Part shown: positions 1 through 7,406 of the stretch, in pieces
Layout: every line of letters begins with the position of its first letter
Numbering within the stretch: the stretch's first letter is position 1
Assembly: GCA_946480695.1 (NCBI GenBank)
Contig: CAMLKG010000051.1
Span: 1-16,050 of the forward strand
From: an uncultured Cellvibrio sp.
Lineage (GTDB): Bacteria; Pseudomonadota; Gammaproteobacteria; Pseudomonadales; Cellvibrionaceae
DNA: 16,050 nucleotides
Direction of reading: 5' to 3'
Program-made: the position numbers and the translations under genes
Notes under the pieces: generated by a model
What the model was told of the DNA's origin: nothing
Seen by the model: the letters and a program-made list of their open reading frames with translations, nothing else
The model's database searches: none

Positions 1-393
1 AGTACGCGTAACATTTTCTTGCATCACCACGGCATCGGCACCAGCCGGAATCATCGCACCGGTCATAATGCGCACAGCTTGCATTTCACCGAGCACAGTC
101 TGCACCCCCTTTCGCTCGGCAAAACGAAAGGGGTACCCCGCCAGCGACTGGCCAATTACCTCAAACACAGCGCCTTCAGTTTGTGCATCACTCGTGCGCA
201 GCGCATAACCATCCATCGCGGAGTTATCGCTGGCAGGAACATTAATATTGGCCAACACTGATTCTGCGAGAATGCGGTCTAATGCAAGCGCCAAATCAAC
301 CCATTCGGTTTCCTGTACTGGAATTAATTGTTGATGTATTCGCAACAACGCATCTTGTACAGGTAACAGGCCAGGCTGTGAACAACAATCCAT
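1..393 (-). CDS. moeA: Molybdopterin molybdenumtransferase MoeA, N-terminal part (runs off the window)
   Basis: MoeA inserts molybdate into adenylylated molybdopterin, completing the molybdenum cofactor in the cytoplasm. Reading the minus strand from ATG at 393 gives 131 uninterrupted codons before the window edge, about a third of the usual ~400-residue protein. Family hallmarks are visible: a leading segment of the type PVQDALLRIHQQLIPV, the DNSAMDGYAL block at about residues 57-65, and RIMTGAMIPAGADAVVMQE at about 108-126. It lies only 19 bases downstream of narL on the same strand, so the two are probably co-transcribed. That makes sense because nitrate reductase, a NarL target in other bacteria, is a molybdoenzyme. 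The C-terminal part lies outside the window, so intactness cannot be judged. Confidence 0.9.
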   Translation of the reverse strand, partial: MDCCSQPGLLPVQDALLRIHQQLIPVQETEWVDLALALDRILAESVLANINVPASDNSAMDGYALRTSDAQTEGAVFEVIGQSLAGYPFRFAERKGVQTVLGEMQAVRIMTGAMIPAGADAVVMQENVTRT

Positions 394-412
394 AAACACG
401 CTCTACTGAACA

Positions 413-1057
413 TTAATTTTGTTGATTAATCATCCACACGGCTGCTTCTACGCGCGAGCGTAAATGCAATTTTTTCAGCAGATGCTTAACATGCACTTTG
501 ACTGTGCCGTCAGAAATAGCCAATTCGCGCGCAATGACTTTATTGCTCATGCCTTTGGCAATTAATTTCAGAATTTCCAATTCACGCTGGGTGAGACTGT
601 CACTACCCACAGCACCTTTTGTGGTGGGATTGCGAATAGCTGTAGCGAGCACTTGAGTGACTGCCTCACTCAACACCATTTTGCCGGACAAGGCGCGTTC
701 GATTTGCACCAACATATCTTCCGGCTCCATGTCTTTTAGCAAATAGCCATCTGCTCCCGCTGAAATTGCACTGAGCACATCTTCATCGGCATCGGACACA
801 GTGAGCATCACAATGCGCGAAGTGACACCTTCATCGCGCAAATGGCGTAGCGTTTCCAAACCATCCATGCCCTGCATATTCAAATCCAATAAAATTAGAT
901 CAGGGTCAAGTTCACTCGCCAATTTAATCGCATCTTTGCCATTGCTCGCTTCGGCTACTACTTCCATCTCACCCGACAGTGTTAAAAGTTGACGCAACCC
1001 TTTACGCAATAAAGGGTGATCGTCCACCAACATAATGCTCGCGGCCGTTTCTGTCAC
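413..1057 (-). CDS. narL: Nitrate/nitrite response regulator NarL
   Basis: This is a two-component DNA-binding response regulator of 214 residues, close to the length of E. coli NarL. The receiver domain (about residues 8-125) has the acidic pair in MLVDDHPLL, the phospho-acceptor Asp58 in LILLDLNMQGMDG, and the conserved Lys in YLLKDMEPED. The C-terminal LuxR/NarL helix-turn-helix begins at LTQRELEILKLIAKG (about 154) and includes the recognition helix around DGTVKVHVKHLLKKL. The start is GTG at 1055-1057, preceded at a suitable distance by a strong GAGGAGGG ribosome site. The NarX sensor kinase is not in the window. NarL versus NarP cannot be separated by eye, but the narK neighbour and NarL-like heptamers between the two genes favour NarL. 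Confidence 0.92.
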   Translation of the reverse strand: MTETAASIMLVDDHPLLRKGLRQLLTLSGEMEVVAEASNGKDAIKLASELDPDLILLDLNMQGMDGLETLRHLRDEGVTSRIVMLTVSDADEDVLSAISAGADGYLLKDMEPEDMLVQIERALSGKMVLSEAVTQVLATAIRNPTTKGAVGSDSLTQRELEILKLIAKGMSNKVIARELAISDGTVKVHVKHLLKKLHLRSRVEAAVWMINQQN

Positions 1058-1126
1058 AAGACCCTCCTCAATACCAATACATCATTATCTGCAGTTTAAC
1101 TGCTTGCAGAACCTAAGGGCAGCACA

Positions 1127-1142
1127 TGCCCATTTGTGGGTA
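1127..1142. promoter_or_regulatory. Putative NarL 7-2-7 binding site
   Basis: TGCCCAT and GTGGGTA are arranged as an inverted pair separated by two bases (TT). The known NarL target is two TACYYMT heptamers, tail to tail with a 2-bp gap. Each half here deviates at one position, giving 12 of 14 matches. The site lies between the divergent narL and narK genes, about 150 bases upstream of the narK start and 70 bases upstream of the narL start, so it could serve either gene. Confidence 0.5.
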
Positions 1143-1159
1143 GATAGATCAACTACACC

Positions 1160-1174
1160 TACCCCCATTGGGTA
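1160..1174. promoter_or_regulatory. Second NarL-like heptamer pair
   Basis: TACCCCC and TTGGGTA (TACCCAA on the other strand) form a nearly perfect inverted repeat, extended by one more base pair on each side (CTACCC...GGGTAG). The gap between the heptamers is one base, not the canonical two. It may therefore act as two single heptamer sites that strengthen the neighbouring 7-2-7 site. It lies between narL and narK. Confidence 0.4.
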
Positions 1175-1289
1175 GGCAAGCTAACACCTCTAATACCGCA
1201 ACTTAACACTGAGGTTGAATAGTTTCCATATCTGCGCAGAGCCATAGTGATCCTTGCGCGAAAACAACTTTTTTGACCGAGGGCTTCAC

Positions 1290-2906
1290 ATGTCTGATCT
1301 AAAACAATGGAAACCGGAACAGCAAACGTTCTGGGATTCACACGGGAGAGCAATTGCCAATCGCAATTTGTGGATCTCAATTCCAAGCTTACTCTGTGGC
1401 TTTGCCGTGTGGCTGCAGTGGAGCATTATTACCGTGCAAATGCTGAACCTTGGCTTTCCCTATCAGGCAGGCGATTTATTCAGCCTAACGGCGATTGCCG
1501 GATTAACCGGAGCGACGCTGCGTATTCCAGCCAGTTTTTTTATTCGCTTGTGTGGTGGCCGCTACACCATTTTTTTAACCACCAGTTTATTGATGCTACC
1601 TGCCATTGGCACTGGTCTGGCTTTGCAGGATCAAAACACGCCATTTTGGGTGTTCCAATTAATGGCGTTGCTCTCCGGAATTGGCGGGGGTAATTTTGCG
1701 GCATCTATGTCCAACATCAGTTTTTTTTATCCTCGTAAGCAGCAAGGATTAGCGCTTGGCCTAAATGCCGGGTTAGGTAATTTCGGTGTGACCAGCATGC
1801 AAATTCTGGTTCCACTGTTTATGACCTTTGGCGCCTTTGGCGTATTGGGTGGCGACCCAATGGTGTTGAAATCCGCAAGCGGCACGCTAATCGGCGCCAT
1901 TCCCGCGGGTACCGAAACCTGGATTCAAAACGCAGGGTTTGTCTGGTTATTGCTGCTCATCCCACTCGCTTTTGCGATTTGGTTTGGCATGAACAATATC
2001 AACACCGCAGAGGTTAGTCCCAATCTGGCAGGCGGAGCGCCGCGCTCTTTTGCGATCATTATCGCCATGATGTTAATTGGCTTTGCGACCTCAGCTCTGG
2101 GGCTGTGGCTCATCATGCCTGCCAGTGTCAATGGTTCCGGGTTTGGCATTCCCAAAGAGCTGGTACTGGTGTTGGTGTTATTTGCTACGGTGATGTTACT
2201 CAAAGCGCTACCCGGAACTATTCGCACCAGCCTTGATCGCCAATACAAAATTTTTAACAACAAACACACCTGGGTAATGAGCTTGTTATATGTAATGACA
2301 TTTGGCTCATTTATTGGTTTTTCAGCAGCGTTCCCGCTGTCTATCCAAGTCATTTTTGGCTTTAGTCATGTGGTTGTTGATGGGGTGATGACCCACAACA
2401 CGGTTAATCCAAACGGGCCTAGCGCCCTGACTTACGCCTGGATCGCCCCGTTTGTTGGAGCCATAATTCGCCCGATGGGTGGCTGGGTCGCAGACAAATT
2501 TGGTGGCGCGCTTGTCACCCAGGTGTGCGCCATCACTATGGTAATTTTGTCAATAGTGGCTGCTTATTACATGCGCCAAGCCTATCAATCCGCCAACCCG
2601 GAACAGTATTTTGTAACCTTATTTCTAGTATTTTTAGGTTTGTTTGCTGCGAGTGGGATGGGCAATGGTTCAACCTTTTGTTCTATTGCTAATATCTTTC
2701 CTAAAGAACAAGCAGGGCCGGCGTTGGGCTGGACTTCTGCGGTAGCAGGTTATGGGGCATTTTATATTCCGCAAGTATTTGGCGAGCAAATCAGTGCTGC
2801 TACGCCAGAATACGCAATGCTGGGTTTTGCGATATTTTATCTGGTATGTGTATTGCTCAACTGGTGGTTTTATTTACGCAAACACAGCGAATTATATAAC
2901 CCCTGA
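1290..2906 (+). CDS. narK: Nitrate/nitrite transporter NarK (major facilitator superfamily)
   Basis: This inner-membrane transporter moves nitrate in and/or exchanges nitrate for nitrite. The ATG at 1290 (MSDLKQWKPE) gives 538 residues and is preceded by GAGGG seven bases upstream. An upstream in-frame TTG at 1254 has no comparable ribosome site. About twelve hydrophobic segments are readable. Both nitrate-signature regions are present: SGIGGGNFAASMSNISFFYP at about 129-148 and GMGNGSTFCSIANIFP at about 456-471. Substrate-binding arginines of the family are likely Arg78 (ATLRIPAS) and Arg394 (IIRPMGG). It is longer than E. coli NarK (463 residues) because of extra loop sequence. Whether it works as nitrate/proton symporter or nitrate/nitrite antiporter cannot be told from sequence. 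It is divergent from narL, with NarL-like sites in between. Confidence 0.93.
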   Translation: MSDLKQWKPEQQTFWDSHGRAIANRNLWISIPSLLCGFAVWLQWSIITVQMLNLGFPYQAGDLFSLTAIAGLTGATLRIPASFFIRLCGGRYTIFLTTSLLMLPAIGTGLALQDQNTPFWVFQLMALLSGIGGGNFAASMSNISFFYPRKQQGLALGLNAGLGNFGVTSMQILVPLFMTFGAFGVLGGDPMVLKSASGTLIGAIPAGTETWIQNAGFVWLLLLIPLAFAIWFGMNNINTAEVSPNLAGGAPRSFAIIIAMMLIGFATSALGLWLIMPASVNGSGFGIPKELVLVLVLFATVMLLKALPGTIRTSLDRQYKIFNNKHTWVMSLLYVMTFGSFIGFSAAFPLSIQVIFGFSHVVVDGVMTHNTVNPNGPSALTYAWIAPFVGAIIRPMGGWVADKFGGALVTQVCAITMVILSIVAAYYMRQAYQSANPEQYFVTLFLVFLGLFAASGMGNGSTFCSIANIFPKEQAGPALGWTSAVAGYGAFYIPQVFGEQISAATPEYAMLGFAIFYLVCVLLNWWFYLRKHSELYNP

Positions 2907-3185
2907 AACATTTGTTATCCGGATCTTTCATCCTGCAAAGCTGACATTGATTGCATAAACACGTTTCAATCGCACCTTGAACGCTGGTGGAACTAAATAT
3001 TCTCCAATTTTGTAGCCTAGGGAGAGATAGTCTCATTCAGCAGCGCAAAAATTTTTTTGGGATAAGGATATCGTTCTGTATTTTTCGGCAGGGCTTGTAC
3101 CTGCCGGTGAACGTTTCTGGTCATACGGCTGATGAGGTATGGGGTGGAGTTAAAATATTTTATTTTGTTATCGGATGATAATTTT
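2907..3185 (+). other. Non-coding stretch downstream of narK, possible start of a decayed gene
   Basis: No intact gene and no convincing narK terminator are seen. A 63-codon open frame (2987-3178) has no ribosome site of note and no recognisable domain as a whole. Its last part, containing TADEVWGGVKIFYFVIG, has the general look of a P450 I-helix region. It lies immediately upstream of the clear P450 remnant described next, so this stretch may be the more heavily decayed middle of the same gene. Confidence 0.4.
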
Positions 3186-3569
3186 CCCAAAAAAATTCCA
3201 GACGCTATCGACGAGGTACTCTGGATCCATGGCCTTTTACTAACAAACCGTGGTCTAGCTACTCGCGTAATATAGGCGAACGGTTAACACTATTTTGGCC
3301 ATTTGCAAACCGCGACGACAGTGTATTTGCGAATCCTCTTAATTTTCAACGGGGAAGAGATCAGAAAAAATTTATTATATGGAAGCGGCATATATATTTG
3401 CCCGGAGCTCCGTTAGCGCGTATGGAATTTACGTATCTTGCTTGAAGAAATGCTCGCGGGTTCTAGCCAGTTAGTATCGGTACAGCCCCAACCGTCCGCA
3501 CACGCTTCTTATCCTGCCGGTGGATTCGTTAAACTACTTTTTCTTTTGCGCAATAGGCTAGAAATATGA
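3186..3569 (+). pseudogene. Cytochrome P450 remnant (C-terminal third, frameshifted)
   Basis: Three reading frames stitched together spell the end of a bacterial P450. First (3186-3272): KIPDAIDEVLWIHG followed by LATRV, matching the K-helix ExxR region and the following strand, with the ExxR Arg replaced by Trp (a CGG to TGG change would suffice). Next, after a TAG, in another frame (about 3275-3442): GERLTLFWPFANRDDSVFANP, the conserved region after the K-helix, then a damaged haem-binding stretch ending PGAPLARMEFTYL. Here Tyr-Leu precedes PGAPLAR where the family has the haem Cys. Third frame (3438-3569): LLEEMLAGSSQ and YPAGGFVKL, the usual C-terminal end. The N-terminal two thirds are missing or unrecognisable, so the protein cannot be functional. 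The family assignment rests on several ordered motifs, and the subfamily is unknown. Confidence 0.72.
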
Positions 3570-3760
3570 ATGGCCGCAAGTACGTAGCACAAATAGACGT
3601 CAGCTCTGCACCACTTACATTTTTTAAATTTAGCTTTCGCCTAGACGAACTCAGTAAAAAAATAGCCCTATGCTTTTTGGCAGATCTGCTTGCTTCGGAG
3701 TTGATCGTATCTCCCGGAAAAAGGGGCAGGTTCTTAATAGTATGGTGTGCCGGAGGCTAA
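3566..3760 (+). pseudogene. Short ORF coupled to the P450 remnant, possible redox-partner fragment
   Basis: The ATG at 3566 overlaps the P450 remnant's TGA as ATGA, the usual sign of translational coupling in an operon. The 64-residue frame starts MNGRKYVAQIDVSSAPLTFF and later has SELIVSPGKRGRFLIV. P450 genes are often followed by a ferredoxin/PDR (VanB-like) reductase, and the spacing of the two blocks loosely resembles the FAD-domain start of such proteins, but the match is too weak to name it. Since the partner gene is dead and the frame is short, it is most likely a decayed fragment. Nothing further is recognised between 3761 and the end of hemN at 3799. Confidence 0.35.
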
Positions 3761-3798
3761 CAAAAAACAGACTGATAACCAGGGGAAACGGCGATAGA

Positions 3799-5202
3799 TC
3801 AGATAACTTTTGAATAACGAATCTGATTGCCTTTTTTCAGATACTCATCGAATACCATGCAAATTCTGCGAATTAAAAGACGACCTGCGTTATGGACTCG
3901 GATGCCTATAGCGCTCACTGTGAGTAAACCGTCTTCAATCATCGGAGCCAGTTCTTCCAGCTCCTCAGAAAAATACTGTTGTGGATTAACCCCAAAGCGT
4001 TGCTGGACTTCATTAAAGCTTAGAGAGAAGTGACAAATCAATTGGTTGATTATGAATTGGCGCAAATGATCGTCATCATTCAGTACAAATCCTTTCACAA
4101 AAGCCAATTTTCCGCTGTCAATTAATTGCTGATAGTGCTCAACCATCTTTGTATTTTGTATATACACTCCACCAAAGGCGCTGATGGATGACACCCCAAA
4201 CGCCACTAGATCGCAATCTCCGTGAGTGGAGTAACCCTGAAAATTTCGTTGTAGCTTCCCTGCCCGCTGAGCCTGCACTAAGCTGTCTTCGGGCTTGGCA
4301 AAATGATCCATCCCGACATACACATACCCCGCCTCCTGCAACGTCTCAATGGACATTTGCAGGATATCAAGCTTCTCCTGCGCCGAAGGCAATTCTGCTT
4401 CCTTGATTAAAGCTTGGCTCTTAAATAAATGCGGTAAATGAGCGTAATTAAATAAGGATAAACGATCCGGTGACATATCAATGATGTGTGCAAGCGTTGT
4501 CGAAAAACTCTTTCTTGTTTGCAAAGGCAAACCATAGATTAAATCCATGCTAATAGACCTATAACCTTGCACACGCAACGCTTTTACCAAAGCCCTGACA
4601 TCACTCACTGTGTTGTATCTATTAACTGCTTTCTGGACTTGCTGATCGAAATCTTGTACACCCATACTGACTCGGTTAAAACCCAATCGACGTAAATGTC
4701 CCATGGTATTAGCCGTTACACGGCCCGGATGAATCTCTACGCTGTATTCACCGCTATCATCATTTAAGAGATTAAAGTGCGCTCCAGTGGCAGACATCAA
4801 CCAAGTCATTTCCTCGTCACTAATAAAAGTCGGCGTGCCACCACCCCAATGTATTTGCTTCACTGGACGATGCGTATCAAACCACTGAGCCTGCATCGCC
4901 AGTTCTTTTTCCACCCGTCGCAAATAGGGCTCTGCGCGTTTTTTATTGTTGGTCACCAACTTGTTACAGCCGCAATAGAAACACAAGGTATCGCAGAATG
5001 GAATGTGGAAATACAACGACAATGATCGCTGACTAGCATTGCTGCGCTCCACCGCAGCGGCAAAATCGGCGGAAGAAAAATGATCATTGAATTGAGGTGC
5101 CGTTGGATAAGAAGTATATCGCGGACCGGCCAGGTCATATCGATCAATGAGCCGGGCATTCCAATGTAGAGGAATATCAAACGAAGGAGAGGAGGATGAC
5201 AT
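3799..5202 (-). CDS. hemN: Oxygen-independent coproporphyrinogen III oxidase HemN
   Basis: HemN is a cytoplasmic radical-SAM enzyme that decarboxylates coproporphyrinogen III to protoporphyrinogen IX without oxygen, supplying haem under microaerobic or anaerobic conditions. The 467-residue product is close to the E. coli length (457). The N-terminus has GPRYTSYPTAPQF, and the 4Fe-4S motif CxxxCxxCxC is complete as C70, C74, C77 and C79 (FCDTLCFYCGCN). It is followed by WGGGTPTF, EIHPGRV, GFNRVSMGVQDFD and the C-terminal HemN domain. ATG at 5202 has GTGAGG upstream. It lies apart from the decayed P450 patch downstream and divergent from nnrS. Its presence beside NO-handling genes fits haem demand by NorB and NnrS. 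No clear FNR/Anr box was found upstream. Confidence 0.95.
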   Translation of the reverse strand: MSSSSPSFDIPLHWNARLIDRYDLAGPRYTSYPTAPQFNDHFSSADFAAAVERSNASQRSLSLYFHIPFCDTLCFYCGCNKLVTNNKKRAEPYLRRVEKELAMQAQWFDTHRPVKQIHWGGGTPTFISDEEMTWLMSATGAHFNLLNDDSGEYSVEIHPGRVTANTMGHLRRLGFNRVSMGVQDFDQQVQKAVNRYNTVSDVRALVKALRVQGYRSISMDLIYGLPLQTRKSFSTTLAHIIDMSPDRLSLFNYAHLPHLFKSQALIKEAELPSAQEKLDILQMSIETLQEAGYVYVGMDHFAKPEDSLVQAQRAGKLQRNFQGYSTHGDCDLVAFGVSSISAFGGVYIQNTKMVEHYQQLIDSGKLAFVKGFVLNDDDHLRQFIINQLICHFSLSFNEVQQRFGVNPQQYFSEELEELAPMIEDGLLTVSAIGIRVHNAGRLLIRRICMVFDEYLKKGNQIRYSKVI

Positions 5203-5719
5203 GGCGCCTCACAAGATCTATGGGTTGGTCTATAAACTAACAATATTTGCTGATCAAATTCGCATTCAGAGCCAGGGTGCTTAGGCTATCCAATGTTGCA
5301 ACAACGTAGCAGCTTTGGTGCAGCCATAGATGACATAACGACCTACCGGCTAGTTTTCCCAAAACGCGGGAAAATTTATTCACGTATAGTATGGTTTATC
5401 CTCAATCGTTTTGGGTCACCAGCGATCAAGCTTGAAACGCCACACCTATCCACAAAGTGGTAGTGTACGCTTGGCCTAATGATTTGATTATCAATGAGTT
5501 TTTACTATTGGTTGCAAGTGAATTGATGAACCAAACAAAAAAGAGGTATCCCTGAAACTCGTGGTGTCGTTTCTTACCGGTGATGAAGTTTTAGCGCAGC
5601 CTGATTGGTTATGAATTCCTCGTACAATTTATCGGATAACAATTTCATTCTTATTGAATCTCATCGCATCAGCTCAATCGATACGCTGTCTGCGGCCATC
5701 AAGCGTTAAGTAATTTAGA
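5203..5719. other. Long hemN-nnrS intergenic region
   Basis: This gap separates divergent genes and has no recognised intact gene. It contains a perfect 7-bp inverted repeat, TTTTCCC/GGGAAAA (5354-5374, 7-base loop). It also contains two short coding-like stretches on the plus strand: a frame ending VSFLTGDEVLAQPDWL with TGA at 5612-5614, which overlaps as ATGA a 32-codon frame at 5611-5709 (MNSSYNLSDNNF...). These could be remnants of a decayed gene pair, but no family is recognised. The hemN promoter must lie here, though no strong -35/-10 or FNR-type palindrome was found. Confidence 0.4.
5611..5709 (+). other. Small 32-codon ORF of unknown status
   Basis: An ATG frame of 32 codons (MNSSYNLSDNNFILIESHRI and a C-terminal LSAAIKR) begins inside an ATGA overlap with a preceding open stretch and ends at TAA 5707-5709, just before the nnrS promoter. 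It has no clear ribosome site of its own and no recognised domain. It may be a gene remnant or chance. Confidence 0.15.
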
Positions 5720-5749
5720 TTGTAAAATTAAAATTTAAAGATGTAAAAT
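5720..5749 (+). promoter_or_regulatory. Putative nnrS-nsrR promoter
   Basis: TTGTAA (5720-5725) and TAAAAT (5744-5749) are separated by 18 bases and lie 27 bases upstream of the chosen nnrS start. The -10 element falls inside the NsrR-like operator, the arrangement expected for repression. The same TTGTAA-18-TAAAAT layout, with the same bases leading into the -10, recurs upstream of the DUF454 gene. Confidence 0.5.
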
Positions 5750-5760
5750 ATATGCATGTT
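5738..5760. promoter_or_regulatory. NsrR operator upstream of nnrS
   Basis: This 11-1-11 inverted repeat has left half AAGATGTAAAA and right half (read on the minus strand) AACATGCATAT, with one central base. The known NsrR half-site is about AAGATGYATTT, and each half matches at most positions. The site covers the putative -10, and the downstream gene pair includes nsrR itself, so negative autoregulation relieved by NO is likely. An in-frame ATG at 5752 lies inside this operator, a further reason to place the nnrS start downstream at 5776. Confidence 0.72.
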
Positions 5761-5775
5761 AATAGAGTAAGAGCC

Positions 5776-6960
5776 ATGTATAATTCCATCTTCAAGTTAC
5801 CAATATTAGCCTACCCTTTTCGTCCATTTTTTCTTATTGCGGGCGTGTATGGTGTCGTAACGATAGTTGCCTGGATGGCTCAGTTATTTGGTAGCTTGAC
5901 GCTTCCTGTCGGTTGGTCTCCTATTTATTGGCATGGCCATGAAATGTTGTTCGGATTGGTGACAGCTGCCATCGCCGGGTTTTTACTGACCGCAATATGC
6001 AATTGGACGGGTGCCCCACCACTTCAAGGCGCTGGATTGTTAGTAATGATGTTAGTGTGGCTATCAGGCCGCCTCGCTATGTGGACTGCGAGCTGGTGGC
6101 CAATGGGTGTGGTTGCGGTTGTTGATATGCTTTTCTTGCCGGTACTGGCTGGTTACGCATTGCGCGTCTTATTACGTCACGGTAATCGCAGGAATCTGGT
6201 ACTGGTAGCGATGCTCGTTGTACTTGCGCTTGCTAACGCCATGACGCACATCGGATTTGTAACCGGAAACGTCGTATGGCTCAGGCTTGGCGAGATAACG
6301 GCATTCAATCTGGTTACACTGCTGATGGTAATTATCAGTGGTCGCATCATTCCATTATTTACCATAAATTGGCTGCGAAATAATGGTCGCAAGCCTGAGG
6401 ATGTACGCTCTACAGTTGCGATAGACAGCGTCGCGCTAATCTCCACCGCTCTTTTGATTCCCATCGATTTTTTCCCGGGCCTTCCTTGGCTCGCGGGTAG
6501 CGTCGCGGCTGTCGCAGCCGTCGCTCATACCATTCGCCTGCTCGGCTGGTCAGGGTGGAAGGCAAGTCTAGAACCCTTGTTATGGATACTTCACCTCGGC
6601 TATGCATGGATCGTCGCCGCCTTAGCGCTTAAATCTCTTGCTGCATTTGGCCTGGTCCCCCCAAGTGCGTGGAACCACGCACTTGGCGTGGGGGGCATAG
6701 GGACGCTCATTTTAGGAATAATGACCCGTGTGGCACTTGGTCATACCGGTCGAGCGCTGCATCTGCCACGTTTTGCGATAGCGATATATGTCACTATTAG
6801 TTTAGCGGCAGCGACTCGCGTAGCCGCAGCCTTGTTATTAGTAGAGTTTCGCATAGGTCTCCTCATCGCAGCGACAGCTTGGTCGTTAGCCTTCGCGATC
6901 TTCGTCATCATTTACTGGCCAATTCTTTCGCGTCCGCGGGTTGATGGTCGTCCGGGGTAG
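5776..6960 (+). CDS. nnrS: NnrS family haem-copper membrane protein
   Basis: NnrS proteins are polytopic inner-membrane haem- and copper-containing proteins linked to protection from NO and nitrosative stress. They are usually found in NsrR or NNR/DNR regulons. From ATG 5776 (MYNSIFKLPILAYPFRPFF) the product has 394 residues and about twelve hydrophobic segments, typical for the family. Hallmarks are the N-terminal AYPFRPFFL, the IYWHGHEMLFG histidine motif at about residues 53-63, SGRIIPLFTINWLR in the middle, and IMTRVALGHTGRAL near the end. The alternative ATG at 5752 would add eight residues but sits inside the operator, while 5776 has a purine-rich AGTAAGAG upstream. nsrR follows after five bases, so the two form an operon. 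The biochemical activity of the family is not firmly established. Confidence 0.9.
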   Translation: MYNSIFKLPILAYPFRPFFLIAGVYGVVTIVAWMAQLFGSLTLPVGWSPIYWHGHEMLFGLVTAAIAGFLLTAICNWTGAPPLQGAGLLVMMLVWLSGRLAMWTASWWPMGVVAVVDMLFLPVLAGYALRVLLRHGNRRNLVLVAMLVVLALANAMTHIGFVTGNVVWLRLGEITAFNLVTLLMVIISGRIIPLFTINWLRNNGRKPEDVRSTVAIDSVALISTALLIPIDFFPGLPWLAGSVAAVAAVAHTIRLLGWSGWKASLEPLLWILHLGYAWIVAALALKSLAAFGLVPPSAWNHALGVGGIGTLILGIMTRVALGHTGRALHLPRFAIAIYVTISLAAATRVAAALLLVEFRIGLLIAATAWSLAFAIFVIIYWPILSRPRVDGRPG

Positions 6961-6965
6961 ATTTC

Positions 6966-7406
6966 ATGTACATCACACGCTATACAGATTATTCCTTACG
7001 TGTACTCATGTACACTGCACTTAAGGGCGAGGATATTACCACTATCAGCGAAATTGCCGAACAATATGGAATTTCAAAAAACCATTTAATGAAAGTTGTG
7101 CAAGAATTAAATAGCAAAGGTTATTTAAAAGCAGTTCGCGGAAAAAATGGTGGCCTGCGTTTGAATGGAAACGCAGAGGCGATTAATGTTGGGAAACTTG
7201 TTCGGGACATCGAACAAAGTCAAGCATTGGTTGAATGTTTCGATAACGCAAATCAATGTGTAATCACTCCCGCATGCCAATTGAAATTTATTCTTGCAGA
7301 AGCGCTCGAAGCCTTTTTCAAAACATTGGATCAGTATTCTCTTGCCGATTTGATATCCGTTGAATCTCGCACACAATTAGTTAGACTACTAGAAATGGAA
7401 CATTGA
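6966..7406 (+). CDS. nsrR: NO-sensing transcriptional repressor NsrR (Rrf2 family)
   Basis: NsrR is a homodimeric repressor with an Fe-S cluster that NO destroys, releasing its operators. The 146-residue product has the Rrf2 winged helix at the N-terminus (YTDYSLRVLMYTAL, then ISEIAEQYGISKNHLMKVVQ and the wing RGKNGGLRL). The three cluster cysteines are C91, C98 and C104 in ECFDNANQCVITPACQLK. Asp8, reported as the fourth ligand in a Streptomyces NsrR, is also present. The C-x6-C-x5-C spacing and the VECF...ITPACQLK wording distinguish NsrR from IscR and RirA. It starts five bases after nnrS and probably shares its promoter. NsrR-like operators occur upstream of nnrS and between DUF454 and ytfE, matching its predicted targets. 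Confidence 0.95.
   Translation: MYITRYTDYSLRVLMYTALKGEDITTISEIAEQYGISKNHLMKVVQELNSKGYLKAVRGKNGGLRLNGNAEAINVGKLVRDIEQSQALVECFDNANQCVITPACQLKFILAEALEAFFKTLDQYSLADLISVESRTQLVRLLEMEH

Noticed and set aside
19..261. 80-codon plus-strand open frame
   Set aside because: It is opposite the clear MoeA N-terminal frame on the minus strand and has histidine/arginine-rich nonsense composition.
2987..3178. 63-codon ORF as an intact gene
   Set aside because: It has no ribosome site and no domain, and it merges into the P450 fossil. It is treated as decayed or non-coding.
5484..5494. TTGAT-T-ATCAA as an FNR/Anr/Dnr box upstream of hemN
   Set aside because: The known box needs four bases between the half-sites and this has one. 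No other well-matching FNR-type palindrome was found near hemN, nnrS or narK.
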